This document shows positions 47,801-55,155 of a stretch of 60,108 bases of DNA, one piece after another. Origin of the DNA: a bacterium (GTDB lineage: Bacteria > Acidobacteriota > Polarisedimenticolia > J045); NCBI GenBank assembly GCA_021372775.1, contig JAJFTU010000027.1, positions 1 through 60,108 of the forward strand, written 5' to 3'. Each line of letters begins with the position of its first letter. Positions within the stretch are counted from its first letter, which is position 1. Under the pieces are notes generated by a model, which made no database searches, was not told the DNA's origin, and saw only the letters and a list, made by a program, of their open reading frames with translations. Position numbers and translations under genes: made by a program.

Positions 47801-49938
47801 GCGCTGCTGCGGGCGCTCGCCGCGCCGCCGTGCGCCGCGTCGGCGGCGACCGTCCAGCGGCTGGCCTGCCAGGCGCCGAGGCCGGACTCGAAGGTCTCGG
47901 TGAACGGCAGCGCGATCGTCGGCAGCGGCGCGACGTCCTTCACTTCGACGTCGTCGATGTACCAGCCGTCGGCGACGGTCCCGGCGTTCGTGGCCACGCG
48001 GAAACGGATCCGCAGGTTCGCCTGTCCGCGCCACGGCGAGAGGTCGATCACCTGGCGCGCCCAGTCGAGGCGCGTTCCGGTGGCGACGTACGGCCGGGAC
48101 CAGTTCGCGCCGTCCGCGCTGACCTCGAGGGCGGCGAAGTCGGCGTTCTGCTCCAAGGCGAAGCGGTCCCAGAACGACAACGCGGGGTTGAGGGCGCCGC
48201 GCAGATCGACGGCCGTCATCGCGTAGGTGTCCGAGTTGTTGGCGTAGTCGCCGGGGCTGTCCTGCAGGACGAAGGCCCCGCCGTGCGCCGGGACGACGCT
48301 GGTCTTCGACCAGCCGCCGGTGAAGGTCCAGGCGTCGAGCGCCCCTTCGAAGCCGTCCGCGAACGGCAGCGGGTTGTTGAGCGTCGTCGCCGCGGCTTCG
48401 GCCGCGCTGTCCGGGCTGAAGCAGCCCCAGCGGTTCACGGCGTAGACCCGGTAGTAGTAGGTCGTGTTGAGCGCGAGGCCGCGGTCGTCGAAGGTCGTCG
48501 CGGCGACGTCGTGGATCTCGGCGGCGATCGTGCCGTAGACCCCGGCGTTGGGGGAGGTCGAGCGGACGACTTCGTAGTGGTCGAAGCCGCTTCCCGTCGC
48601 CTGCGGCCACGCGACCCGGATGGCGTGCGAGTCGAGCGGCGTCGGCGTCGGCGTCGCCAGCGCGGCGAGCGGCTCGGAGACGGCGACGTCGTCGAGATGC
48701 CAGCCGTCGCCGTTCGTCGCCCCGTCGGCCGTGACGCGGAACCGCACCAGCGTCGCCTGCGCCTTGTAGGCCGAGAGGTCCACCTGCACGTACGTCCAGG
48801 CGGCGACGGTCCCGTTGGTGAAGTCGCGCAGCGCGGTCCAGGTCTGCCCGTTGTCGGTCGAGACCTCGACGAGGCCGTGGTCGTTGCCGGGGAAGTCGTA
48901 GGTGTGCCGGAAGGAGAGGGTCGGACGCGTCGCGGCGCGCAGGTCGAGCGGCGCGGCGAGCGTCAACGACGCGTTGACGTTCGCGGCGTAGGGGCCGCCC
49001 GGCGAATCGCTCCACGCCGAAGCGCCGCCGTACGCGGCCTCGGTCGAAAGGGCCCAAGGCACGTCGGCCCGCCAGGTCGCCGCCCCCGCCTCGCCGTCGT
49101 CGAGGAACGGGAAGTCCATCCCCGCCGACGTCGTCGCCGAGACTTCGTCGGAGGCCGCCTCGATCCCGTTGCCGCGGGCGACGACGACCCGGTAGTGGTA
49201 GCGGCTCTTCGGGTTGAGGGCGACGTCGGTGAAGTTCGTCGTGGACGCCGCGCCGAAGGAGGCGACCGTCGTCGCCGTCCGCCAGTCGAAGCCCTGCGTC
49301 GCGGAGCGGACGACGCGGTAGCCGGCGAAGTCGGCGGCGGCCGAAGCCGTCCAGGAGAGGGCGATGGTGTTGGCGGTGACGGCGCCGGCGGTCGCCGTCG
49401 GCGCGTCCGGCGCCTCGTCGACCACCACGTCGTCCACGTGCCAGCCGTCGAGCGTCACGTTGGCGTCGCTGACGAGGCGGAAGCGGAGCTTCACCGTCGC
49501 CTGCGTCTTGTAGGCCGAGAGGTCGATCTGCTCGCGCCGCCAGGCCGCGTTGCCGGTGAACGAGGCGAGCGGGGAGGCCTGCCAACTCGCGCCGCCGTCG
49601 AGCGAGATCTCGACGTAGCCGAAGTCGTACCCCGGCTCGAGGTTGAACGTGTGCCAGAACGACAGGCGCGGCCGCGTCGACCGCGTCAGGTCGAGCGAGT
49701 CCCGCATCGTCAGCGCGACGTTCGCGTTGTTGGCGTAGTTGGCGCCCGGGCTGTCGCTGAAGGCGAAGCTCCCCGCGTGCGCGCTCTCCGCGCTCGCCGC
49801 CCACGGCGGCGCGGCGGACCACTGACCCGCGCCCGCTTCCGCGCCGTCCGCGAACGGATAGGCGGCCAACGCGAAGCCCGCGGCGGCGGCGAGGACAATC
49901 GACAGACACACGACAAGACGAACGGCGCGTTCGGGCAT
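41851..49938 (-). CDS. Giant secreted multidomain protein: ten jelly-roll (MAM-like) modules with FN3 domains
   Basis: A 2,695-residue exported protein without any catalytic domain I can see. ATG 49938 after GGAGGAG opens a signal peptide (VRLVVCLSIVLAAAAGFALA). Ten modules of about 150 residues follow, each with an FESGLGNWQ-like start, S-DGGATW, an RRAQVDLSAYKGQ-like strand and a DEDFYIDDV-like end. FN3 domains are interspersed. The C-terminal third has several FN3/Ig-like domains and a final carbohydrate-binding-like jelly roll (VDLYAPSEEWRVWAF, KSPASSGATVTFDAVLH). Four modules share YWCS and SCWGG cysteines. The central part is repeated at 1,230-bp period. A likely adhesin or matrix protein; role inferred. 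Confidence 0.88.
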   Translation of the reverse strand: MPERAVRLVVCLSIVLAAAAGFALAAYPFADGAEAGAGQWSAAPPWAASAESAHAGSFAFSDSPGANYANNANVALTMRDSLDLTRSTRPRLSFWHTFNLEPGYDFGYVEISLDGGASWQASPLASFTGNAAWRREQIDLSAYKTQATVKLRFRLVSDANVTLDGWHVDDVVVDEAPDAPTATAGAVTANTIALSWTASAAADFAGYRVVRSATQGFDWRTATTVASFGAASTTNFTDVALNPKSRYHYRVVVARGNGIEAASDEVSATTSAGMDFPFLDDGEAGAATWRADVPWALSTEAAYGGASAWSDSPGGPYAANVNASLTLAAPLDLRAATRPTLSFRHTYDFPGNDHGLVEVSTDNGQTWTALRDFTNGTVAAWTYVQVDLSAYKAQATLVRFRVTADGATNGDGWHLDDVAVSEPLAALATPTPTPLDSHAIRVAWPQATGSGFDHYEVVRSTSPNAGVYGTIAAEIHDVAATTFDDRGLALNTTYYYRVYAVNRWGCFSPDSAAEAAATTLNNPLPFADGFEGALDAWTFTGGWSKTSVVPAHGGAFVLQDSPGDYANNSDTYAMTAVDLRGALNPALSFWDRFALEQNADFAALEVSADGANWSRPYVATGTRLDWARQVIDLSPWRGQANLRIRFRVATNAGTVADGWYIDDVEVKDVAPLPTIALPFTETFESGLGAWQASRWTVAADAAHGGAASARSSADGNLWSDGYERLVLNGELDLAGSANPQLTFWMSGHAYWCSGFNVYASTDGGATWSGSLFGQGNDWNTSGTWRRAQVDLSAYKGQKTRLMFQVSTCWGGADEDFYIDDVRVEDLPTAVTLAAPTPRLKTAELAWTKSSDPNFARYEVRRSTSPNVTLDGTLVALIADVNTVSALDDNPPEGLAIGATYYYKVFTFDTYGTVTPSNERSATTVPLAYPVADAMDDLRNWVRGTDSADQPTWGPLSPGRDGETGTCIASSPTTDYPNNSSTYILTAVDLTAAVHPVLTFWDQPAFQQNADYGSVEVSADGNNWQRPYVVTGVRAAWAKQRIDLTRWRGQTNLRVRFRVSTDAGTTNAGWRIDDVTIGEAEGWTAFPFPFTETFESGLGNWQTSRWTIAADAVHGGAASARSSADGNLWNSGYEQLLLNGEIDLAAAQNPQLTFWMTGHAYWCSGFNVYASTDGGATWSGTLFGQGSDWNTSGTWRRAQVDLSGYKGKAVRLLFEVSSCWGGADEDFYVDDVRVEDLPTAVTLAAPTPHLKTAELAWTKSSDPNFARYEVRRSTSPGVTLDGTLVASIADVNTVSALDENPPEGLAIGATYYYKVFTFDTYGTVAPSNERSAVTVPLPYPVADAMDDLRNWVRGTDSADQPTWGPLSPGRDGATGSCIASSPTSDYPNSSSTYILTAVDLTAAVHPVLSFWDQPAFQQNADYGSVEVSADGNNWQRPYVVTGVRAAWARQRIDLTRWRGQTNLRIRFRVATDGGTTNAGWRIDDVTIGEADGWKTFAFPFTDGFESGLGNWQASRWTVAADAVHGGAASVRSSADGNLWNSGYEQLLLNGQIDLAAARNPQLTFWMSGHAYWCSSLNVYASTDGGATWSGSLFGQGNDWNSSGAWRRAQVDLSGYKGQAVRLLFEVASCWGGADEDFSIDDVAVSELPAAPVLAPPDSIGNGSMRLSWSAYADAPSFRSYLLYRDTTNGVGLGSALVATLGDRAATQFVDTGLQAGKTYYYRLYAQDVHDAYSPSNVVSARTAPLVPSSAADDFETPNDHWTMTGTWAVQSGAGRNGGAALVDSIGDYPCGMDASATTSVNLKNASWPVLTFHDRYAYQDNYDWGVVEVMTNEGSSWTRVYTVTGTRPDWRRAQIDLSPWKGQENVWIRFRSLSDGCGIQADGWSIDDFAVVENAHAPLPYPYAQSFEGALDDLLPSAWVQGADLPKEGAADLVATPGQRIWADANHSFAFAGELDLSAATSPSLSYWIRGHMYWCSTFRFQSSIDGGITWTDVPGTIRGNDWASDATWVKTTVDISPLKNAHLRLRGFLNTCYGGADAVVHVDAVRIGEPTPGAPAPHDPPDGGAVGVLRPTLTLDNALDYQFDPLTYRIQVASDSSFDSTVAEVPAVAEGTSTTSWTVDTDLANNTRYWWRARGRDPEGHEGPWMAPAAFYVVLRNDAPPAPKFVAPPNGAQLWGAEAALTWYASVDPNPGDTVTYDLEIDDDPNFGAPEVSATGLSATAKNDLAAALPTITAPLGDLPGYASLVSQRTYYWRLRAVDNRHAASPWTSEVRYFVFGADTTAPTVAWSSPADRATIAATPTTLSGTAQDVGAGLDYVQLSFDGGTTWILAAGGGSWSYSFAPTQNGEIAALVRAADKAGNVSAPASRRFTVALPDIPTAPAAHPDNSMVTVFWGPPALPGATGYNVYRAIESGAFAKLNAAPLLALSYRDAGLINGLAHRYVVTALRGGVESGRSPEVWARPTGDGAPPFVDDVRVARSGGDLRLDWSAATADLGSGAAAMKGYRIYEGALPTVDPATAANNYYVAAPATTFTLSGLGGDGATHFFLVDTVAADDAEGAHARWFREENDPSVALSAGWTEQLDVRASGGRAVASAVKDAAATIPLFLDGGAALEGTGASLLMKRGPDQGIATILIDGAPAAGVDLYAPSEEWRVWAFHIRGLAAGAHTLRVVVSGDKSPASSGATVTFDAVLHLK
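45011..47930. repeat. Tandem 1,230-bp repeat array inside the giant gene (about 2.4 copies)
   Basis: Matching sequence recurs at 45301, 46531 and 47761, exactly 1,230 bp (410 codons) apart. The unit encodes one cysteine-bearing jelly roll, one FN3 and one DAMDDLRNWV-type jelly roll. Some stretches are base-identical over more than 100 bp, for example 45597-45714 and 46827-46944. Elsewhere copies differ at scattered sites, many of them third codon positions. The frame is kept throughout. Confidence 0.93.
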
Positions 49939-50004
49939 CGCTCCTCCCAGGGCAGGTGCGAGAGCGCGGGCGGATCCCCAGAGCCGCCTGCTTCCAGCGC
50001 GCAC

Positions 50005-50055
50005 AGTTTCACTGAAACGCGGTCAGTTAACGAGCGGCCTGTTTTAAATAAAACG
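50005..50055. promoter_or_regulatory. AT-rich island with inverted repeats upstream of the giant gene
   Basis: In otherwise GC-rich DNA this segment holds GTTTCA-C-TGAAAC (50006-50018), GTTAAC-like sequence near 50026-50031 and GTTTTAAATAAAAC (50041-50054). It lies about 70-115 bp before the giant gene's start codon and 150 bp after the CoA-transferase stop, the expected place for the giant gene's promoter and operator. No exact sigma-70 match was found. Confidence 0.45.
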
Positions 50056-50150
50056 TCCGCTTTCGCGCGACGGGCACGCAACGCGGCGACGACATGACGG
50101 CAATTTCGAAGGGCTCGTCCGAGACTGTCCGATCCGCTCCCGAAACGCGA

Positions 50151-50176
50151 ACGGGCGGCGCCGAAGCGCCGCCCGT
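50151..50176 (-). terminator. Hairpin after the CoA-transferase gene
   Basis: A perfect 11-bp GC stem (50151-50161 with 50166-50176) closes a CGAA loop, 30 bp after the stop codon. The following minus-strand sequence has only a short T-run (CGTTTCG), so termination may be weak or the hairpin may protect the mRNA end. Confidence 0.6.
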
Positions 50177-50205
50177 CGCGGTCATGCGGAACGCGCAGGA
50201 ACCGC

Positions 50206-51507
50206 TCAGAGGATCTTGCGGTCCTTGGCCATCTGGGTCAGCTCGGAGCGGAAGTCGGGGTGCGCGACGTTGATCAGCGCTTCGGCGCGCTGGTGCAGGT
50301 TGCGGCCGAACAGCTCCGCCACGCCGTACTCGGTGACGACGTAGTGGACGTCCGCGCGGGTCGTGACGACGCCGGCGCCCGGCTTGAGCATCGGGACGAT
50401 CTTCGAGAACATCTTGCCGTCCTTCGACTTGCCGGTGGCCGGGAGGGCGATGATCGGCTTGCCGCCCTTGGAGCGGGCCGCGCCGCGGATGTAGTCGACC
50501 TGGCCGCCGAAGCCGGAGAAGATCCGCGTGCCGATCGAGTCGGAGCAGACCTGGCCGGTGATGTCGACTTCGATCGCGCCGTTCACCGCGACCATCTTCT
50601 CGTTCTGGCTGACGACGTACGGGTCGTTGCAGTACTCGACCGGCTGGGCCTCGATCATCGGGTTGTTGTCGAGGAAGTCGTAGAGTTCCTGCGAGCCGAG
50701 GGCGAAGGTGATGACCGCCTTCCCCTGGTGGATGTTCTTGCGCGCGCCGGTGACGATCCCGCGCTGGATGGCGCGCATCGCGCCGTCGCTGAGCATCTCG
50801 GTGTGGATGCCGAGGTCGTGCAGGCCGTCGAGCGAGTTGAAGACGGCGTCCGGAATGCCGCCGATCCCCATCTGGATGCAGGAGCCGTCCTCGATCAGGC
50901 CGCGGATGAAGCCGCCGATCTTCTTCTCGATGTCCGAGGAGGGGCGCGGGGTCAGCGACGTCATCGGCTCGGTGTGCTCGACGACCGCGTCCACGCGGCT
51001 GACGTGCACGAAGGCGTTGCCGAGGACGCGCGGGGTCTTCTCGTTCACCTGGACGATGACCTTCTTCGCGTTCTGGATCGCGGCGCGCGCGGCGAGGGCC
51101 TCGAGGCCGAAGCTCATGAAGCCGTGCTCGTCCGGCTTGGAGACCTGGACCATCGCCACGTCGAGCGGGAAGCTCGTCTCGAAGATCCGCGGGATCTCGT
51201 AGAGGAAGATCGGCACGTAGTCGGCGCGCCCTTCGTTGACCGCGAGGCGGTCCGAGGGGCCGACGAACAGGGAGTGGTGCCGGACGTGCGGGGCCATCTC
51301 GGGCGCGGCCAGCGGGTCCTCGCCGAGCACCAACACGTGCGTCATCTTCACGTTCTCGAGGCTCTTGCAGCGCTCGGCGGCGGCGCGCATCAGCGCCAGC
51401 GGCATGTTGGCGTTGCCGCCGTAGAAGACGCGGGAACCGCTCTGGATCATGGAAACCGCCTTCTCGGCGGACATACGCTTGCTGTTGTAGTCGTCGTGCC
51501 AGCTCAT
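50206..51507 (-). CDS. Acetyl-CoA hydrolase/transferase family CoA-transferase
   Basis: A 433-residue class I CoA-transferase. The sequence GIGGIPDAVFNSLDGLHDLG-IHTEM places the family's catalytic Glu at residue 237. GLGxG-like loops, MTSLTPRPSSDIEKKIGGFI and the C-terminal VVTEYGVAELFGRNLHQRAE match the 4-hydroxybutyrate/butyryl-CoA:acetate CoA-transferase group rather than a hydrolase. It would exchange CoA between acetate and another acid. Lies 61 bp downstream of alanine dehydrogenase and is probably cotranscribed, hinting at amino-acid or acid metabolism. Exact acyl group unknown. Confidence 0.9.
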   Translation of the reverse strand: MSWHDDYNSKRMSAEKAVSMIQSGSRVFYGGNANMPLALMRAAAERCKSLENVKMTHVLVLGEDPLAAPEMAPHVRHHSLFVGPSDRLAVNEGRADYVPIFLYEIPRIFETSFPLDVAMVQVSKPDEHGFMSFGLEALAARAAIQNAKKVIVQVNEKTPRVLGNAFVHVSRVDAVVEHTEPMTSLTPRPSSDIEKKIGGFIRGLIEDGSCIQMGIGGIPDAVFNSLDGLHDLGIHTEMLSDGAMRAIQRGIVTGARKNIHQGKAVITFALGSQELYDFLDNNPMIEAQPVEYCNDPYVVSQNEKMVAVNGAIEVDITGQVCSDSIGTRIFSGFGGQVDYIRGAARSKGGKPIIALPATGKSKDGKMFSKIVPMLKPGAGVVTTRADVHYVVTEYGVAELFGRNLHQRAEALINVAHPDFRSELTQMAKDRKIL

Positions 51508-51568
51508 CGTGGGTCTCCAAGGCCGCGCCCGCCGGCGCGGGTCAAGTCAACGGGTCGGACGAAAGGGG

Positions 51569-52687
51569 TCAAGGCAACAGGTCGTTCAGGCGGGAGGGCG
51601 CCAGTCCGAGCGCCTTCGCCGCCAGTTCGTTCACCATCCGGCCGCGGAACGAGTAGGCCCCGCGGGCCAGCCCCGCGTCGGCGCGGAGCGCGGCCTCGGG
51701 GCCGCTCTCCGCCAGCCGCGTGATCAGCGGCAAGGCGGCGAGCCCCAGGGCGCGCGAGGCGGAGCGCGGCACGTTGGTGGTCATGTTGGGCACGCAGTAG
51801 TGCGTCACGCCGTGGACCTTGTAGGTCGGCTGCTCCGGCGTCGTGGGGCGGCTCGTCTCGACGCAGCCCCCCTGGTCCACCGCGAGGTCGATGATCACGC
51901 TGCCGGACTTCATCGACTTGACCATCTCCTCGCCGATCAGGAACGGGGCGCGCCCTCCGGGGACGAGCACGGCGCCGACGACGACGTCGGCGACCGGCGC
52001 GAAGCGGAGGATGTTGCGCGGGCTGGAGACGGCGGTCACGGCGTCGTGGCAGCCGCGCTCGATCGCGTCCCGCAGCTTGGCGAGGTCGCTGTCGAGCAGG
52101 ATGACGTGCGCGCCGAGCGCCAGCAGGTGCGAGGCGGCCGTGCGGCCGACGACCCCCGCGCCGAGCACGAGGACCGTCGCCGGGGCGACGCCGGCGACGC
52201 CGCCGAGCAGCACGCCGCGCCCGCCCTGCGACGTTTCGAGCAGGTGGCCGGCGACGTGGATCACCATGTGGCCGGCGATTTCGGACAGCGCGGCCAGCAC
52301 GGGGCGGCCGCCGCGCGCGTCCTCGCAGATTTCGTAGCCGATCATCGTCAGCCGCCGGTCGACCATCGCCTGGACGACCTCCTTGCCGGCGACCGCCAGA
52401 TGATGGAAGCCGAGGATCGTCGTTTCCGCGCGCAGGAGGGCCATCTCGTCCGCGGAGAGGGCGCCGACCTTGGCGACGACGTCGGCGCGGCCGAAGACCT
52501 CGTCGGCGTTGTAGACGATCGTCGCCCCCGCCTGCGCGTAGTCCGCGTCGGCGAAATGAGCGGCGGCGCCCGCGTCGCTCTGCACGAAGACGTCGTGTCC
52601 AAGATCGACCAACTTGGACACGCCGAACGGCGTGAGGCCGACGCGGTGCTCGTGGCGCAGCGTTTCCTTCGGGACGCCGATCTTCAT
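51569..52687 (-). CDS. ald: Alanine dehydrogenase
   Basis: NAD-dependent reversible deamination of L-alanine to pyruvate and ammonium. The 372-residue protein begins MKIGVPKETLRHEHRVGLTP with substrate Arg15, and has Lys73, His96 (GFHHLAVA), the NAD motif VLVLGAGVVGRTAASHLLAL and the catalytic Asp region VIIDLAVDQGGCVETS. Around Lys73 it reads AKVGALSADE where most family members have VKVKEP, a modest divergence from B. subtilis Ald. NVPRSASRAL near the end is standard. First of a two-gene set with the CoA-transferase. Confidence 0.94.
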   Translation of the reverse strand: MKIGVPKETLRHEHRVGLTPFGVSKLVDLGHDVFVQSDAGAAAHFADADYAQAGATIVYNADEVFGRADVVAKVGALSADEMALLRAETTILGFHHLAVAGKEVVQAMVDRRLTMIGYEICEDARGGRPVLAALSEIAGHMVIHVAGHLLETSQGGRGVLLGGVAGVAPATVLVLGAGVVGRTAASHLLALGAHVILLDSDLAKLRDAIERGCHDAVTAVSSPRNILRFAPVADVVVGAVLVPGGRAPFLIGEEMVKSMKSGSVIIDLAVDQGGCVETSRPTTPEQPTYKVHGVTHYCVPNMTTNVPRSASRALGLAALPLITRLAESGPEAALRADAGLARGAYSFRGRMVNELAAKALGLAPSRLNDLLP

Positions 52688-52807
52688 GGGCGGTCTCTCC
52701 TTTGCCGGGGCGGCCGGAGATGCGAAACGGACGACAACGGCGTCTTCCGCGGATCCTCCCGCGGACGACGCGCTCTAAAGATAGCCTTGGGCGACAGTGC
52801 GGGCCAA

Positions 52808-53350
52808 CTATTTGAGGCCCAGCGCCTCCTTGTTTTCGCGCAAGGCGTCGATCGCGATCGCCGCGACCTCGGCCAGTTCGACGCCGAGCAACTCCGCCCC
52901 CGCCCGGACCTCGTCGCGGTCTACCTTCGCCGCGAATCCCTTCTGCTTGAGCTTCTTCAGGACCGACGCGACGGCGACGCCGGCGATCCCCTCGGGGTTG
53001 ACGAGGGAGCAGGCGACGATGAACCCGGTCAGCTCGTCCGCGGCGACGAGCGCCTTCGGCAGCAGGGCCTCGTAGGGCCGCCCCCATTTGGTGTAGTGGG
53101 CGGCGACGGCGTCGGCCAATTCGTCCTCGCCCGCCGCCCGCAGCCGCTCGACGGTCGCCTGCGGGTGCCGCTCGGGAAACGCCTCGTAGTCGGCGTCGTG
53201 GAGCAGGCCGGCGACGCCCCAGAGGTCTTCGTCGCCGCCGAACCGCCGCGCCAGCGCCCGCATCGTCGTTTCGACCGCCAGGGCGTGCTTCCGCAGCGCC
53301 TCGCCCGCGGTCCATTCGGTCACGATCGCCCAAGCCTCGTCGCGCGTCAT
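52808..53350 (-). CDS. HD-domain metal-dependent phosphohydrolase
   Basis: A 180-residue cytoplasmic HD protein. His22 (LRKHALAVE), the HD pair His51-Asp52 (GLLHDADYEAFPERHP), a histidine in AAHYTKWG and Asp in VAADELTGF give the metal-binding pattern H...HD...H...D. This HDIG-like group is often annotated as a hydrolase and located near nucleotide genes; the adjacent purine permease gene fits that loosely. Substrate unknown. It is divergent from the permease gene. Confidence 0.88.
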   Translation of the reverse strand: MTRDEAWAIVTEWTAGEALRKHALAVETTMRALARRFGGDEDLWGVAGLLHDADYEAFPERHPQATVERLRAAGEDELADAVAAHYTKWGRPYEALLPKALVAADELTGFIVACSLVNPEGIAGVAVASVLKKLKQKGFAAKVDRDEVRAGAELLGVELAEVAAIAIDALRENKEALGLK

Positions 53351-53463
53351 CGTCGCTTCCTCGCAAGATCCGGCCTTAGGATAGCCCCCGGTCCGAACCG
53401 CTCGCCGCGGCCAACGCCCGCCTCGGGGCGGACGCGGGGGCGGACGAGACGGTGGAGCGCGCG

Positions 53464-55092
53464 ATGTCCTTGTTCGGCGACCGCCCCGCGGACGTGGGGC
53501 GCGGCGACCTCGACGGCTTCTTCGGCCTGATGGTCGACAACCTGCTGCAGTTCCTCGTGATCCTGCCGCTCTCCGTCGGGATCTGCGGTTTCCCGGCCGA
53601 CTTCGTCCTGTCGCGGGTCTTCCCCGGCGCGGCGCTGTCGATCATCTTCGGCAACCTCTACTACGCGTTCCTGGCGCGCCGCGCGGCCCGGGCGACCGGC
53701 CGGCGGACGACGGCCCTGCCGTACGGGATCAACACCGTCAGCCTCTTCGCGTTCGTTTTCTTCATCATCGGTCCGACCTACGCCGAGCTGGCCGCCGATC
53801 CGTCGGTCGGCGCGGAACGCGCGGCGCGCGTCGCCTGGCAGGTCGGCCTCGCCGCCTGCTTCTTCTCCGGCGTCCTCGAGACGGCGGGCGGTCTGGTCGC
53901 CGACTGGGTCCGCCGCGCGACGCCGCGCGCCGCGCTCCTCTCGACCCTCGCCGGGATCGCCCTCGGCTTCATCTCGATGGAGTTCGTCCTGCGCTCCTTC
54001 GACCGGCCGCTCGTCGCCTTCGCGCCGCTGGCGCTGGTCCTCGTCACCTACCTCGGGCGGCTGCGGTGGCCGGGCAACCTCCCCGGCGGGCTGGTGGCCG
54101 TCGCGCTCGGCACGGCGCTGGCGTGGCTGCTCAAGGCGACGGGGGCGCCGGGGGGCGTCGCCGTCGGCGGCGCGGACATCCTGGCCGGGGCGGGGCTGCG
54201 TCCGCCGATCCCGGCGCTCGGCGACCTGTGGGCCGCCCTCGGCAGCCCGCACGTCTGGGGGCGGATGTCGATCATCGTGCCGATGGCGCTGATCAACGTC
54301 CTCGGCTCGCTCCAGAACATCGAGTCGGCCGAGGCGGAAGGGGACCGCTTCCCGGCGCGCCGCTGCCTCGTCGTCAACGGCCTCGGCGCCGTCGTCGCCG
54401 CGTGCTTCGGCTCCTGCTTCCCGACGACGATCTACATCGGCCATCCGGGCTGGAAGCGGATGGGGGCGGGGTGGGCCTACTCCGCCGCCAACGGCCTCTT
54501 CTTCGCCGTCGTGGCCACGACCGGCCTGATCGGCCCGATCGCCAAGATCGTGCCGGTCGAGGCGGCGATGGCGATCCTGGTCTGGATCGCGGTCGTGATC
54601 ACGGCGCAGGCGTTCACCGCGACGCCGCGGGCGCACGCCCCGGCCGTCGTGCTCGGCCTCCTGCCGGGCCTCGCCGCGTGGGGCTGGCTGCTGGTCGAGC
54701 AGACGCTCGGCGGGGCCCGCGCCGCGGGGCGGCTCGTCGCCGGCGCCGACCTGCCGCGGCTCGTCGCCGATCTCGGCGCGACGACGATTCCGTACGTTCA
54801 GGGGCTGCTGACGCTCAAGGCCGGGTTCCTCTTCTCGGCGACCTTCCTCGGCGCGATCGGCGTCTTCCTCGCCGAGCGGCGCTTCGGCAAGGCCGCGCTC
54901 TGGGCGGGCGTCGCCGGCCTCTTCGCCCTCGCCGGACTGATGCACTCGTTCACCGTCGCCGCCGGCGCGGTGCGCGAGGAGGCGATCTTCGGCGCGGCGT
55001 GGCCGATGGCCGTCGGTTACTTCGCGGCCGCGCTCGTCTTCCTCGCCGCCGCCCGCTTCGGCCGGCCGCTGCCCGACGAGGGGCGCGAGTAG
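53464..55092 (+). CDS. NCS2-family purine/xanthine permease-like transporter
   Basis: A 542-residue inner-membrane protein with some 12-14 helices. The features NLYYAFLARRAARATGRRTT-ALPYGINT, VPMALINVLGSLQNIESAEA and GSCFPTTIYIGHPGWKRMGA match the xanthine/uracil permease superfamily, nearest the hypoxanthine/guanine (AzgA-like) type. ATG 53464 was chosen over GTG 53452 because GGTGGAG precedes it with good spacing. About 110 bp separate it from the divergent HD hydrolase gene. Substrate specificity is not decidable by eye. Confidence 0.85.
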   Translation: MSLFGDRPADVGRGDLDGFFGLMVDNLLQFLVILPLSVGICGFPADFVLSRVFPGAALSIIFGNLYYAFLARRAARATGRRTTALPYGINTVSLFAFVFFIIGPTYAELAADPSVGAERAARVAWQVGLAACFFSGVLETAGGLVADWVRRATPRAALLSTLAGIALGFISMEFVLRSFDRPLVAFAPLALVLVTYLGRLRWPGNLPGGLVAVALGTALAWLLKATGAPGGVAVGGADILAGAGLRPPIPALGDLWAALGSPHVWGRMSIIVPMALINVLGSLQNIESAEAEGDRFPARRCLVVNGLGAVVAACFGSCFPTTIYIGHPGWKRMGAGWAYSAANGLFFAVVATTGLIGPIAKIVPVEAAMAILVWIAVVITAQAFTATPRAHAPAVVLGLLPGLAAWGWLLVEQTLGGARAAGRLVAGADLPRLVADLGATTIPYVQGLLTLKAGFLFSATFLGAIGVFLAERRFGKAALWAGVAGLFALAGLMHSFTVAAGAVREEAIFGAAWPMAVGYFAAALVFLAAARFGRPLPDEGRE

Positions 55093-55095
55093 GGA

Positions 55096-55131
55096 AAAGA
55101 AAGAGCCCCCGCCGCGCGCGGCGGCGGGGGC
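55096..55131 (-). terminator. Intrinsic terminator of the subtilase gene
   Basis: An 11-bp GC stem (55105-55115 with 55121-55131), 5-nt loop; on the minus strand TCTTTCTTTTC follows. It lies 25 bp after the subtilase stop and 12 bp after the convergent permease stop, so it may serve both. Confidence 0.85.
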
Positions 55132-55155
55132 CCGGTGAATCGAAACGCGGCCGGT

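Noticed and set aside
45011-47930. The 1,230-bp repeat as an insertion sequence
   Set aside because: The repeats stay in frame with the host gene, lack terminal inverted repeats and transposase, and encode structural domains.
41860-50097. A 2,745-codon open frame on the plus strand opposite the giant gene
   Set aside because: It is an antisense shadow. The minus strand has a signal peptide, ribosome site, terminator and recognisable domains. GC-rich DNA with repeated codons keeps stops out of the opposite frame, and its product is Arg/Val/Glu-rich low-complexity sequence.
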